Assembly (NCBI GenBank): GCA_963169345.1
Contig: CAUJCT010000049.1
Location: forward strand, 1-64,000
From: Bacteroidota bacterium
Lineage (GTDB): Bacteria > Bacteroidota > Bacteroidia > NS11-12g > UBA955
DNA length: 64,000 nucleotides
Reading direction: 5' to 3'
Part shown: positions 17,866-25,805 of the stretch, piece after piece
Layout: every line of letters begins with the position of its first letter
Position numbering within the stretch: the first letter of the stretch is position 1
Translations under genes and position numbers: made by a program
Notes under the pieces: model-generated
Seen by the model: only the letters and a program-made list of their open reading frames with translations
Database searches by the model: none
What the model was told of the DNA's origin: nothing

Positions 17866-17940
17866 TTGTCAATTTTCTGTAATTTCATATTTTTTTTACA
17901 ATTTTTTTATTCTAGTGTCGTTTTGACCGGTATAAATCAT

Positions 17941-17948
17941 TAAATTTG
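17941..17948 (+). promoter_or_regulatory. -7 promoter box of porU
   Basis: TAAATTTG fits TAnnTTTG and ends 8 nt before the porU ATG at 17957. A TTTTG lies 15 nt upstream of it, closer than the usual 19-21 nt. Confidence 0.6.
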
Positions 17949-17956
17949 CTCAACGT

Positions 17957-20900
17957 ATGAATTTCAAAGGCTCGGCGCTACTTAGTATATTGCTCACCTC
18001 ACTAAACACTGTTTTTTCCCAAAACGTTGCCTCTGTTACCGAAAAAAAATTGCGTTGGGTAGATGACCCTAAAATTGAGTTTTTCTATACTCATGAGTTT
18101 TCAATCTCAAACAGTCTCTTCAATAATTTGACATTGCCTGCCATTTCTGAAATGATTGAAACTTCTACCCGGGCAAAAATTGAATTCACTGAGTTAAATT
18201 ATGAGAGTTATACACCTTCTAACAAGACTCTCAGTCAGAAATTATCCAATCTCAAAGGTCAGCCGGCTCCAGTCATTTACCACACATTAGAAGGCAACAA
18301 AATATATACGGCTTATTCAATTTGCCCGTTTAAAGAGCAAAATGGTCAATATTACCGTCTTAAAAGTTTCAAGTATCAGATTACAGAAGGGGCTCCTTTT
18401 GCTCAGCCCGGCACATCTGCATCAACTTCCAAAAGAGCGGCTGCCAATTCTGTACTGGCTTCCGGTACCTGGTTGAAATTCAGTGTCACTCAGGATGGTC
18501 TATATAAATTGACTGCATCTGATTTGCAACAGGCAGGTATAAATGTCGGAAGTTTGGATCCCAAAAGAATCAAAATGTACTCTCATCAGGGTGGTATGTT
18601 ATCTGAACTCAATTCCGCTCCTTCTTTTGAAGATATTCCGGAAATGGCCATTCAGGTTGTGGGTGAAAATGACGGTGTTTTTGATGCGGGCGATTTTATC
18701 CTTTTCTATGCTGAATCCCCTCATAAATGGAAGTTTTCTCCATCCGAAAATCGCTTCATTCACGAAACCAATATTTACAGTGATAAAACCTACATTTTTC
18801 TAACTATTGAAGGGGCTTTGGGCAAACGTATGAATACCAAATCGGATGGTCAGAGTTTAAGTCCTGATGCCAGTTTTAATTGGTTCGACTATCAATTTGT
18901 TCATGAACAGGAACTGGAAAATATTTGCCATCAGGGTCGTGTTTTCCTCGGTGAGAAATTCGATTCAAAATTGATTTATAATTTCACACATGCTTTGCCG
19001 AATGTAACTTCCAATAAAAATGTTAAAGTGTATTTTGAAGCTGCATCAGTTTCCCCGGTTCAAAGTTCCATACTTCTTAAGATGAATAATGTCAATGCGG
19101 CCACTTTTGAAATGAGTTCATTTAATGATCCCGAATCTTGTTTTTCAAATGGTGTAGCCGGTATTACCAGAGCCTTGGGTGAAATCGGCAGTGTGAGCAG
19201 CCTTAACCTCTCTTTTATTTACAATCAACCGGTCAGTTCTTCAAAAGCCTGGCTCAACTTTTTTGAAATACACTGTTCCAGGGCGCTGAAAATGAGTGAA
19301 TCCAACATGCGTTTCCGCAATGTATTGTCAGCTAATTATAATACTGTTGAATACCGCATTACGGACATGCCTTTAAATGGTGTTTTACTGGATGTGACGG
19401 ATCCTGTTTTTCCAATGGTTCAAAGCACTTTTAGCGATAACTCAGAAAAGGTTTTTAGAAGCAGTTCCAGTGGATTAATTCGTCAGTACCTGTTGTGTGA
19501 CGGGAATTTTCTAAGTCCGACATTCGAAGGTACTGTGGCAAATCAGAATTTACATGCTACTGGTATCGTTCAGTTCATTATAGTGTCTCATCCTGACTTT
19601 CTTGAAGCAGCAAATAAACTGGCGGACTGGCATCGTACACGCGACAACATGAGTGTTAAAGTAGTGACACCTCAGCAGATTTACAATGAATTTTCCAGTG
19701 GTTCTCAAGATATAGTGGCCATTCGTGATTACTTTAAACATGTGTATTACAATAACACCAACCCGGTTAATCAGTTGAAGTATGGTTTGTTGTTTGGGGA
19801 TGCGAGTTTCGACTACAAAGACCGAATCAGCAACAATACCAATTTTATTCCGGTGTATGAATCAGACCCATATCTGAAAGTGCCGTTTAATGGTGCAGAG
19901 TATTATTGTTCGGATGATTTTTTTGGATTCCTCGATTCCACTGACGGCAAATGGGTGAACAATCAGAAACTGGAAATAGCAGTGAGCAGATTGCCTGTTG
20001 CAAGCTCTGAGGAGGCCATGAAAATGGTAGATAAAATTCTGAATTATAAATTGCCTCAATCTTTAGGTGACTGGCGCAGTTTTGTGACCTTTTGTGCAGA
20101 TGATGCTGATGCAGGCTGGGAGACAGAGTTTGTAACCGATTTCGAAACCATGTACGAAATTGTTGATACTACATACAGAAATGTCAATGTGCGTAAGGTA
20201 TACATAGATGCCTTCAAACAATTGAATTTAGGAGGTTCTCAAAGATATCCTGATGCTCAGCTTGCCGTAAAAAAGGAATTTGAACAAGGTACTTTGATTT
20301 TTAACTATGTGGGACACGGAGGTGAAGAATATCTTGCAACAGAAAAAGTCATTGACATTCCACTGATCAATGGTTTAAACAATCTCAACAGCTTACCTGC
20401 ATTCTTTACAGCAACTTGCGAATTCAGCCGTTATGACGATGCCAAGCACAAATCTGCCGGCGAATATGTTATCACACATCCCAATGGCGGTGCAATAGCA
20501 ATGTTTACCACAACCAGACAGGTAGGTTCTTTTGCCAATTACTTATTGACACGTGAGTTTTGGGATAATTGTGTTTACACTAAAGTTGGGAATAAATGGC
20601 CAACATTGGGAGATGTATATAAGAAATTGAAAAACTGGAGCGGTCAGGGCTTTAACGACCGCAAGTTTACTTTATTTGCTGATCCGGCTCTTGTGCTCAA
20701 TTATCCTGAATATGTTGTCAAAGTTGATAGCATGAACAGTGCCTTTATTTCTCCGGGTAAAGATACCATTAAAGCATTAAGCAAAATAACTTACAAGGGT
20801 CATTTGGAAGATATTTTTGGTAACAGACTCAACACATTCAATGGTACTTTATTCCCGACTGTTTACGATAAACCTTCACAATTTAAGACTCTAAACAACG

Positions 20901-21799
20901 ACAATGTCCCTGGTGCTGAATTGCCTTTCAATTTATACAGCAGCATTTTGTACAAAGGGCAAAGTTCAGTTAATAATGGCGATTGGACGTTTACGTTTGT
21001 TGTTCCTAAGGATATCAATTATACTTATGGTTATGGTCGCTTAAGTTTATATGCCGAAAATGGCAAGGAAGATGCCTGGGGTAATTACAGAGAGTTTTAT
21101 GTTGGTGGTGCTTCATTGACCGCTGCAACAGATGTGGTAGGTCCGGAAATTGAATTGTTTGTGGATGATTTTAATTTTGTCAGTGGTGGTTTAACGGACA
21201 ATACACCTTTATTGCTGGCAAGAGTTTATGACGAGAATGGTATCAATACCTCGGGTATAGGAATAGGCAGGGATATCGTAGCGATCATTGATAAAGGTAC
21301 TGCTAATGAAAAGCGTTTTGTATTAAATGCGTTTTATTCTGCAAAACTGAATTCGTACACAACCGGTGATATCCGTTATCAACTGGAGGGCATTGCAGAT
21401 GGCGTTCACACGTATACTTTGAAAGTCTGGGATGTTTACAATAACTCAAGTGAAGCAACCATCGAATTTGTAGTGCGCAACAATGAAGATTTGAAACTGG
21501 AACATGTATTAAATTATCCCAATCCGTTCAGTACAAATACAGAGTTTCATTTCGATCACAATCAGGCTGGGCAGAATTTAAAGGTCATCATCACTATCAT
21601 GACTGTTACCGGCAAAGTGATGAAGACAATAGAAGAAGATGTACCAAACGCACCTGGTCACGTTTCACAAATTACATGGAATGGCAGAGATGAATATGAT
21701 GACAAACCATCTAAAGGTGTCTACATATACAAGATTACAGTTATAACAGAGGATGGCAAAAAAGCCGAAATTATTGAAAAGTTGGTCATTTTGAACTAA
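17957..21799 (+). CDS. porU: Type IX secretion system sortase PorU
   Basis: Surface cysteine protease (C25/gingipain family) that removes the C-terminal sorting domain of T9SS cargo and links cargo to the cell surface. The 1280-residue length is normal. A signal peptide ends near TVFSQ. The catalytic residues are in place: His787 in NYVGHGGEE and Cys821 in FFTATCEFSRYDD. Upstream lies the gingipain-like alpha/beta region (FIIVSHPDFLEAANKLADWHRTRDN, AIRDYFKHVYYN, LLFGDASFDYK). The end carries a sorting-type domain (LNYPNPFSTNTEFHF ... GVYIYKITV...KLVILN), as PorU itself has. It is followed 65 nt later by porV, its usual partner in the attachment complex, which has its own promoter. Confidence 0.95.
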   Translation: MNFKGSALLSILLTSLNTVFSQNVASVTEKKLRWVDDPKIEFFYTHEFSISNSLFNNLTLPAISEMIETSTRAKIEFTELNYESYTPSNKTLSQKLSNLKGQPAPVIYHTLEGNKIYTAYSICPFKEQNGQYYRLKSFKYQITEGAPFAQPGTSASTSKRAAANSVLASGTWLKFSVTQDGLYKLTASDLQQAGINVGSLDPKRIKMYSHQGGMLSELNSAPSFEDIPEMAIQVVGENDGVFDAGDFILFYAESPHKWKFSPSENRFIHETNIYSDKTYIFLTIEGALGKRMNTKSDGQSLSPDASFNWFDYQFVHEQELENICHQGRVFLGEKFDSKLIYNFTHALPNVTSNKNVKVYFEAASVSPVQSSILLKMNNVNAATFEMSSFNDPESCFSNGVAGITRALGEIGSVSSLNLSFIYNQPVSSSKAWLNFFEIHCSRALKMSESNMRFRNVLSANYNTVEYRITDMPLNGVLLDVTDPVFPMVQSTFSDNSEKVFRSSSSGLIRQYLLCDGNFLSPTFEGTVANQNLHATGIVQFIIVSHPDFLEAANKLADWHRTRDNMSVKVVTPQQIYNEFSSGSQDIVAIRDYFKHVYYNNTNPVNQLKYGLLFGDASFDYKDRISNNTNFIPVYESDPYLKVPFNGAEYYCSDDFFGFLDSTDGKWVNNQKLEIAVSRLPVASSEEAMKMVDKILNYKLPQSLGDWRSFVTFCADDADAGWETEFVTDFETMYEIVDTTYRNVNVRKVYIDAFKQLNLGGSQRYPDAQLAVKKEFEQGTLIFNYVGHGGEEYLATEKVIDIPLINGLNNLNSLPAFFTATCEFSRYDDAKHKSAGEYVITHPNGGAIAMFTTTRQVGSFANYLLTREFWDNCVYTKVGNKWPTLGDVYKKLKNWSGQGFNDRKFTLFADPALVLNYPEYVVKVDSMNSAFISPGKDTIKALSKITYKGHLEDIFGNRLNTFNGTLFPTVYDKPSQFKTLNNDNVPGAELPFNLYSSILYKGQSSVNNGDWTFTFVVPKDINYTYGYGRLSLYAENGKEDAWGNYREFYVGGASLTAATDVVGPEIELFVDDFNFVSGGLTDNTPLLLARVYDENGINTSGIGIGRDIVAIIDKGTANEKRFVLNAFYSAKLNSYTTGDIRYQLEGIADGVHTYTLKVWDVYNNSSEATIEFVVRNNEDLKLEHVLNYPNPFSTNTEFHFDHNQAGQNLKVIITIMTVTGKVMKTIEEDVPNAPGHVSQITWNGRDEYDDKPSKGVYIYKITVITEDGKKAEIIEKLVILN

Positions 21800-21822
21800 C
21801 TTAATAAAATTCCTTATATTTG
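21789..21822 (+). promoter_or_regulatory. Promoter of porV (-33 and -7)
   Basis: TTTTG at 21789-21793 and TATATTTG at 21815-21822 are separated by 21 nt, which fits the Bacteroidota consensus. The -33 overlaps the end of porU. The leader before the porV ATG is 42 nt. Confidence 0.7.
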
Positions 21823-21864
21823 CATCCTATTGAAAATACTGTACTAAATTATTTATATCAGTAA

Positions 21865-23130
21865 ATGTTTATTTTTAAGTCAATCAGCTTCAAGAGCATA
21901 GTGTTTGGTATGGCAGCAATTGCCACCGCAGATCTAAGCGCTCAGGGAAGTGTCAGCAGAAGTCAGTTAGCAGGACAACAAAACGTTATTACAACTGCAG
22001 TTCCATTTTTAACTATATCTCCGGATAGTCGTCGGGCTGGTATGGGTGATGCCGGAGTTGCAAGTTCAGCAGATGCTAATTCTGTATTTTGGAATGCCGC
22101 ATCTCTTGCCTTCGCTGAGAAAAAATATGGTATCGCCACTTCTTATGCGCCATGGTTGCGTAGTTTAGTTCCAGGGATATCTTATAACTACATCGCTGGT
22201 TATGGTCGACTTAACAAACGTTCTGTACTTGGTGGATCATTCAGATTTTTCTCTTTTGGTGAAATCAATTTTACAGATGATGTAGGTAATCCACTCGGGA
22301 AATTTAATCCAAGTGAATATGCTTTAGATGTTTGCTATGCTCTGCAAATGAGTAAACATTGGGCTGTTGGTGCAACGCTTAAATACATCAATTCCAATCT
22401 TGCCGGAACCCGTCCTTTGAATGGTATTACTCCAAAAGTTGGTCGAAGCGGTGCCGGTGACTTATCTGCAATTTACAATGGTGTTGCCAAAATAAAGGTC
22501 AGCGAAAAAGGCAGTAATAAGAAGGTTAAAAAAGACCTAAAATACGCTGTGGGTATTAACCTTCAAAACCTCGGTGCCAAAATTACCTATTCGGATAAAA
22601 CCAACAGAGAATATTTACCTGCCAATTTTAAAATTGGAACCTCATGGACTTATGAAATAGATGAGTACAATACCATCACAGGTATGTTGGACCTCAATAA
22701 ATTAATGGTGCCAACGCCGGGTGTCAATATCCTTAAAGGAATTGATGGCAATGACTCATTTGTTACAGATGCCAATGGAGATAAAATTTTAGTATACGAC
22801 CGTACAAGAAGTGATGACCCTGTTATATCTGCAGCACTTAAATCTTTTTATGATGCTCCTGGTGGATTTAAAGAAGAATTAAAAGAGTGGAACTACTCAC
22901 TTGGTCTTGAATATATTTACGCTAAGCAATTCATGCTGCGTGCCGGTTACTTCCATGAGCCAACTACAAAAGGTAACAGAAAATATCTGACTGCAGGTTT
23001 CGGTATACGCTACAAAGTATTTGGATTAGATGCTGCTTATCTGGTACCTTTCCAGCAAAGACACCCACTTCAAAATCAGTTGAGATTTACCCTGATATTC
23101 GATATCGGTGCTTTTACTGAACAAGAGTAA
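21865..23130 (+). CDS. porV: Type IX secretion outer-membrane protein PorV (LptO)
   Basis: FadL-like outer-membrane barrel that binds T9SS cargo released from the translocon and passes it to PorU. In 421 residues: signal peptide ending ATADLSAQ, then the family's conserved N-terminal block TTAVPFLTISPDSRRAGMGDAGVASSADANSVFWNAASLAF (residues about 43-85), then barrel strands such as YIAGYGRLNKRSVLGGSFRFFS and AVGATLKYINSNLAG, and a closing LRFTLIFDIGAF strand. The PDSRRAGMGDAGVA motif is diagnostic. It lies directly after porU and ends about 75 nt from a converging hydrolase gene; no clear terminator was seen between them. Confidence 0.94.
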   Translation: MFIFKSISFKSIVFGMAAIATADLSAQGSVSRSQLAGQQNVITTAVPFLTISPDSRRAGMGDAGVASSADANSVFWNAASLAFAEKKYGIATSYAPWLRSLVPGISYNYIAGYGRLNKRSVLGGSFRFFSFGEINFTDDVGNPLGKFNPSEYALDVCYALQMSKHWAVGATLKYINSNLAGTRPLNGITPKVGRSGAGDLSAIYNGVAKIKVSEKGSNKKVKKDLKYAVGINLQNLGAKITYSDKTNREYLPANFKIGTSWTYEIDEYNTITGMLDLNKLMVPTPGVNILKGIDGNDSFVTDANGDKILVYDRTRSDDPVISAALKSFYDAPGGFKEELKEWNYSLGLEYIYAKQFMLRAGYFHEPTTKGNRKYLTAGFGIRYKVFGLDAAYLVPFQQRHPLQNQLRFTLIFDIGAFTEQE

Positions 23131-23205
23131 TCTTAATTTTTAATTAAAGTCAGGCGACTGGAGTATCACGTCGCGTTCCTTGCAGTATCTGAAGACTTGT
23201 TCTAA

Positions 23206-23850
23206 TTACATTTCACCACAAAATGGATTGTATTTCTTTTCAGTCCCAATATCTGTTGCCGGTCCATGGCCATTATATACAATTGTAGAATCAGGCAGTG
23301 TGAAGAGTTTTGTTTTTATCGAATGAATCAGTGTATCGTAATCACCTCCCGGTAAATCGGTTCTGCCAATACTGCTTTTAAACAAGACATCGCCAACAAT
23401 TACAAAACCCGCATCAGCATTATAAAAACTCAAGCTTCCGGGAGAATGACCCGGTGTCAGTAATATAGTCAGCCTGTGTTTTCCTAACATAATAACATCA
23501 CCTTCATCTATAAACTGACTGATTGCAACAGATTCATGGTAATGCAATCCATACATGGTCGCTGAGGCTCTGTCCATATTTAAAATTGGAATTTCAGATT
23601 GATGGGCATGGAGTGTTAATCCAAATTTTTCAGATATAAAGGTATTGCCTAAGATATGGTCGATATGACAATGGGTATTGATTAAGTACTGCGGTTTAAG
23701 CTGATGTTCATTCAAGAAATTGATTAGTTCCATTTGTTCATGTGCATCATACATGCCCGGATCGAAAAGGATGCAGTTTTTATTTTCATCATAAACAATA
23801 TACGTGTTCTCTGAAAAGGGATTGAATGCAAATGAATGGACGTTTAGCAT
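23206..23850 (-). CDS. Metallo-beta-lactamase-fold hydrolase (glyoxalase II-like)
   Basis: A 214-residue cytoplasmic enzyme with the zinc-binding motif THCHIDH, a later GHSPGSLSFY, an aspartate in IVGDVLFKSSIGRTDLPGGDY and the final histidine in YNGHGPATDIG. This is the complete MBL metal set, in the arrangement of the YcbL/hydroxyacylglutathione-hydrolase-like group. The substrate is unproven. The start is set at 23850 (MLNVHSFAFNPFSENTY) because an exact -7 box lies 5 nt upstream and the longer reading from 23922 would put that box inside the gene. Converges on porV. Confidence 0.88.
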   Translation of the reverse strand: MLNVHSFAFNPFSENTYIVYDENKNCILFDPGMYDAHEQMELINFLNEHQLKPQYLINTHCHIDHILGNTFISEKFGLTLHAHQSEIPILNMDRASATMYGLHYHESVAISQFIDEGDVIMLGKHRLTILLTPGHSPGSLSFYNADAGFVIVGDVLFKSSIGRTDLPGGDYDTLIHSIKTKLFTLPDSTIVYNGHGPATDIGTEKKYNPFCGEM

Positions 23851-23855
23851 AGATG

Positions 23856-23863
23856 CAAATATA
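23856..23863 (-). promoter_or_regulatory. -7 promoter box of the MBL-fold hydrolase
   Basis: TATATTTG on the minus strand ends 5 nt before the ATG at 23850, suggesting a leaderless transcript. Confidence 0.65.
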
Positions 23864-24069
23864 ATAGCATACGAAGGACATTTGTAAAGATTGAAGGATT
23901 TAGTAATAATCCACTTATTCAATTAGTTCCGGACTTGTTTCAATTAGAAAAAGGTAATTTATCAGGTTAATATTCGAATTGAAGTTGCCAAATGAAGTGG
24001 TGTTGACAAAAATGTATTGATTGCTATCAGTTTAGAATTTTGTGTTTAAAGATTCAATTGTTTTTTTCC

Positions 24070-24077
24070 TACATTTG
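24070..24077 (+). promoter_or_regulatory. -7 promoter box of the fatty acid desaturase
   Basis: TACATTTG fits TAnnTTTG and ends 15 nt before the ATG at 24093. Confidence 0.6.
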
Positions 24078-24092
24078 TAGGCAGTTAAAAAT

Positions 24093-25184
24093 ATGCCTCA
24101 AATTTCATTTGCTACCAACAAAAGACAGTTCCATATTGAACTGAACGAAAGAGTCAAGCAGTATTTTAAAGACAACAATATGAGCCAGAGAGGCAACTCT
24201 GCTCTGTTTTTTAAAGCATTCTTTATGTATGCTGTTGTTTTGAGTTGCTATTATGTCATGGTATTTGTGCAACCTGAATCCGTTGTGCTTAATCTGGCTT
24301 TATTGACTGTTTTCGGAACCTTTCTTGCTTTCATTGGCTTTAATGTGATGCACGACTCTTGTCATGGTGCATTCTCCAATAACAGCAATGTCAATGAAGT
24401 ATTAGGGTACAGCATGAATTTTCTTGGAGCCGAAAGCCGTTTTTGGAAAGTAAAACACAATGTGCTTCACCACACCTATACAAATGTAGATGGCGTGGAC
24501 GATGATATCTTCAAACCACCATTTTTAAGAATGTCTCCAAATCAGCCATACAACCGTATGCACAAATACCAAAGCTATTATATGCTGGTATTATATGGCG
24601 TCTCTACAATGTTCTGGGTGTTTTGGATGGACTTTCAGAAGTATTTTACAGACAGAGTACATACAACAGATTTGCCTAAGAAAAAATTAGGGGACCACAT
24701 CAGTTTCTGGGTAACCAAACTGTTTTATATTGGATTCTATATGGTGGTACCGATTATCATGTTAGGGTTCTCTAAATTCATTTTCGGGTTCATCTTTTTT
24801 AACTTTGTTATGGGTATCGTGATGTCTGTTGTTTTCCAATTGGCTCACGTGGTAGAAGGTGCTCAGTTTGCCGATGCTCAGGAAACAGGTGTGCTTGCAA
24901 TTGATGAAGACTGGGCGATATTTCAATTAAAAACGACTTACGATTTTTGTCCGGATAATAAATTTCTAACCTGGGCTTTGGGTGGATTGAATTTTCAGGT
25001 TGAACACCATTTGTTCCCTAAAGTGAGCCATGTACATTATCCTGAAATTCGTAAGATTGTGATTGAACTGGCTAAGAAATACGATATACCTCACAATGAG
25101 TTTAAATCATTTGGTGAAGCATTGAGTTCACACTTTAAAATGATGCATAAGCTGGGTTACACCCCGGTTTTAGCTAAAGTCTGA
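24093..25184 (+). CDS. Membrane fatty acid desaturase (acyl-lipid/acyl-CoA type)
   Basis: A 363-residue integral-membrane di-iron enzyme that introduces double bonds into fatty acyl chains. The three histidine boxes are present: HDSCHGAF near residue 88, HNVLHHTYTN near residue 125 and QVEHHLFPKVSHVHYPEI near residue 306. The QxxHH third box is typical of the front-end/linoleoyl-CoA desaturase group, but the fused cytochrome b5 domain of eukaryotic relatives is absent. Hydrophobic pairs around residues 45-80 and 210-250 give the usual membrane topology. Probable role: membrane fluidity or production of unsaturated fatty acids. It ends at the stop of a converging YdeI-like gene with no gap. 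Confidence 0.92.
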   Translation: MPQISFATNKRQFHIELNERVKQYFKDNNMSQRGNSALFFKAFFMYAVVLSCYYVMVFVQPESVVLNLALLTVFGTFLAFIGFNVMHDSCHGAFSNNSNVNEVLGYSMNFLGAESRFWKVKHNVLHHTYTNVDGVDDDIFKPPFLRMSPNQPYNRMHKYQSYYMLVLYGVSTMFWVFWMDFQKYFTDRVHTTDLPKKKLGDHISFWVTKLFYIGFYMVVPIIMLGFSKFIFGFIFFNFVMGIVMSVVFQLAHVVEGAQFADAQETGVLAIDEDWAIFQLKTTYDFCPDNKFLTWALGGLNFQVEHHLFPKVSHVHYPEIRKIVIELAKKYDIPHNEFKSFGEALSSHFKMMHKLGYTPVLAKV

Positions 25185-25805
25185 TTATTTCTTTTCGTAT
25201 TTCCAGTTTCTGGATTTGCCTTCTGCTATCCACTCTTTGGCAGTTTCAATGCGCTTGAGTTTTGTTGATTCCGTTTTGGCTTCATTAAACCATTGTAAAT
25301 ACTCTTTTTTCTTTGAGGGACTGAATCGATTGAACTGTTGGGCGAGATGAGTATCAGCTTTTAAAGCATCTGCAAATTCTTTAGGCACTTCTATTTCTTT
25401 TGTGTTTTCAGCAGGTTTTCTTGGTGCTTTTTTACCGGAATCAATTGCAGACATGGCTTCCTGAATCAAAGCTATCATAAGGTCTTCATCCGGAATGTCT
25501 TCCAATCGGGCAATTTTTCCAAGATGTCCCATAGCAGCTCTTTCTGATTTTTCTAATATGCCATTGTCATTTAAATCGTTGGCATTCCAGAATGTAAAGG
25601 CGCAATGTGCCTTGAAAGCAGCCATACTGCAGAGGTTTTTGTCTTTATAGGTGAAAATAGGAAAACTCCATTTCATCACTTCCTTAGCTTCAGGACAGGC
25701 ATGATGAACCAGGGCCCTTAAATGTTCTAAAATTGGGTGCGCAAATTCAGCTGATTTTAATATGTACTGATCAACTGAGGGACTGTGATTATCGGCTTTA
25801 ATCAT
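25185..25805 (-). CDS. YdeI/OmpD-associated family protein (DUF1801-like)
   Basis: A 206-residue soluble protein. The N-terminal half (YILKSAEFAHPILEHLRALVHHACPEAKEVMKWSFPIFTYKD) matches the DUF1801/YdeI fold. The C-terminal half is the bacteriocin-protection YdeI-type region ending KKKEYLQWFNEAKTESTKLKRIETAKEWI...GKSRNW, a signature of this family. Molecular function is not established. The start at 25805 (MIKADNHS) overlaps the end of the upstream FG-GAP gene by 8 nt (ATGATTAA), so the two are co-transcribed and probably translationally coupled; a longer start at 25826 would deepen the overlap. No functional link between the two is apparent. Confidence 0.85.
   Translation of the reverse strand: MIKADNHSPSVDQYILKSAEFAHPILEHLRALVHHACPEAKEVMKWSFPIFTYKDKNLCSMAAFKAHCAFTFWNANDLNDNGILEKSERAAMGHLGKIARLEDIPDEDLMIALIQEAMSAIDSGKKAPRKPAENTKEIEVPKEFADALKADTHLAQQFNRFSPSKKKEYLQWFNEAKTESTKLKRIETAKEWIAEGKSRNWKYEKK

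Noticed and set aside
21658-21680. parS-like GTTTCAC string inside porU
   Set aside because: Only half of a parS palindrome is present and it lies in a coding region.
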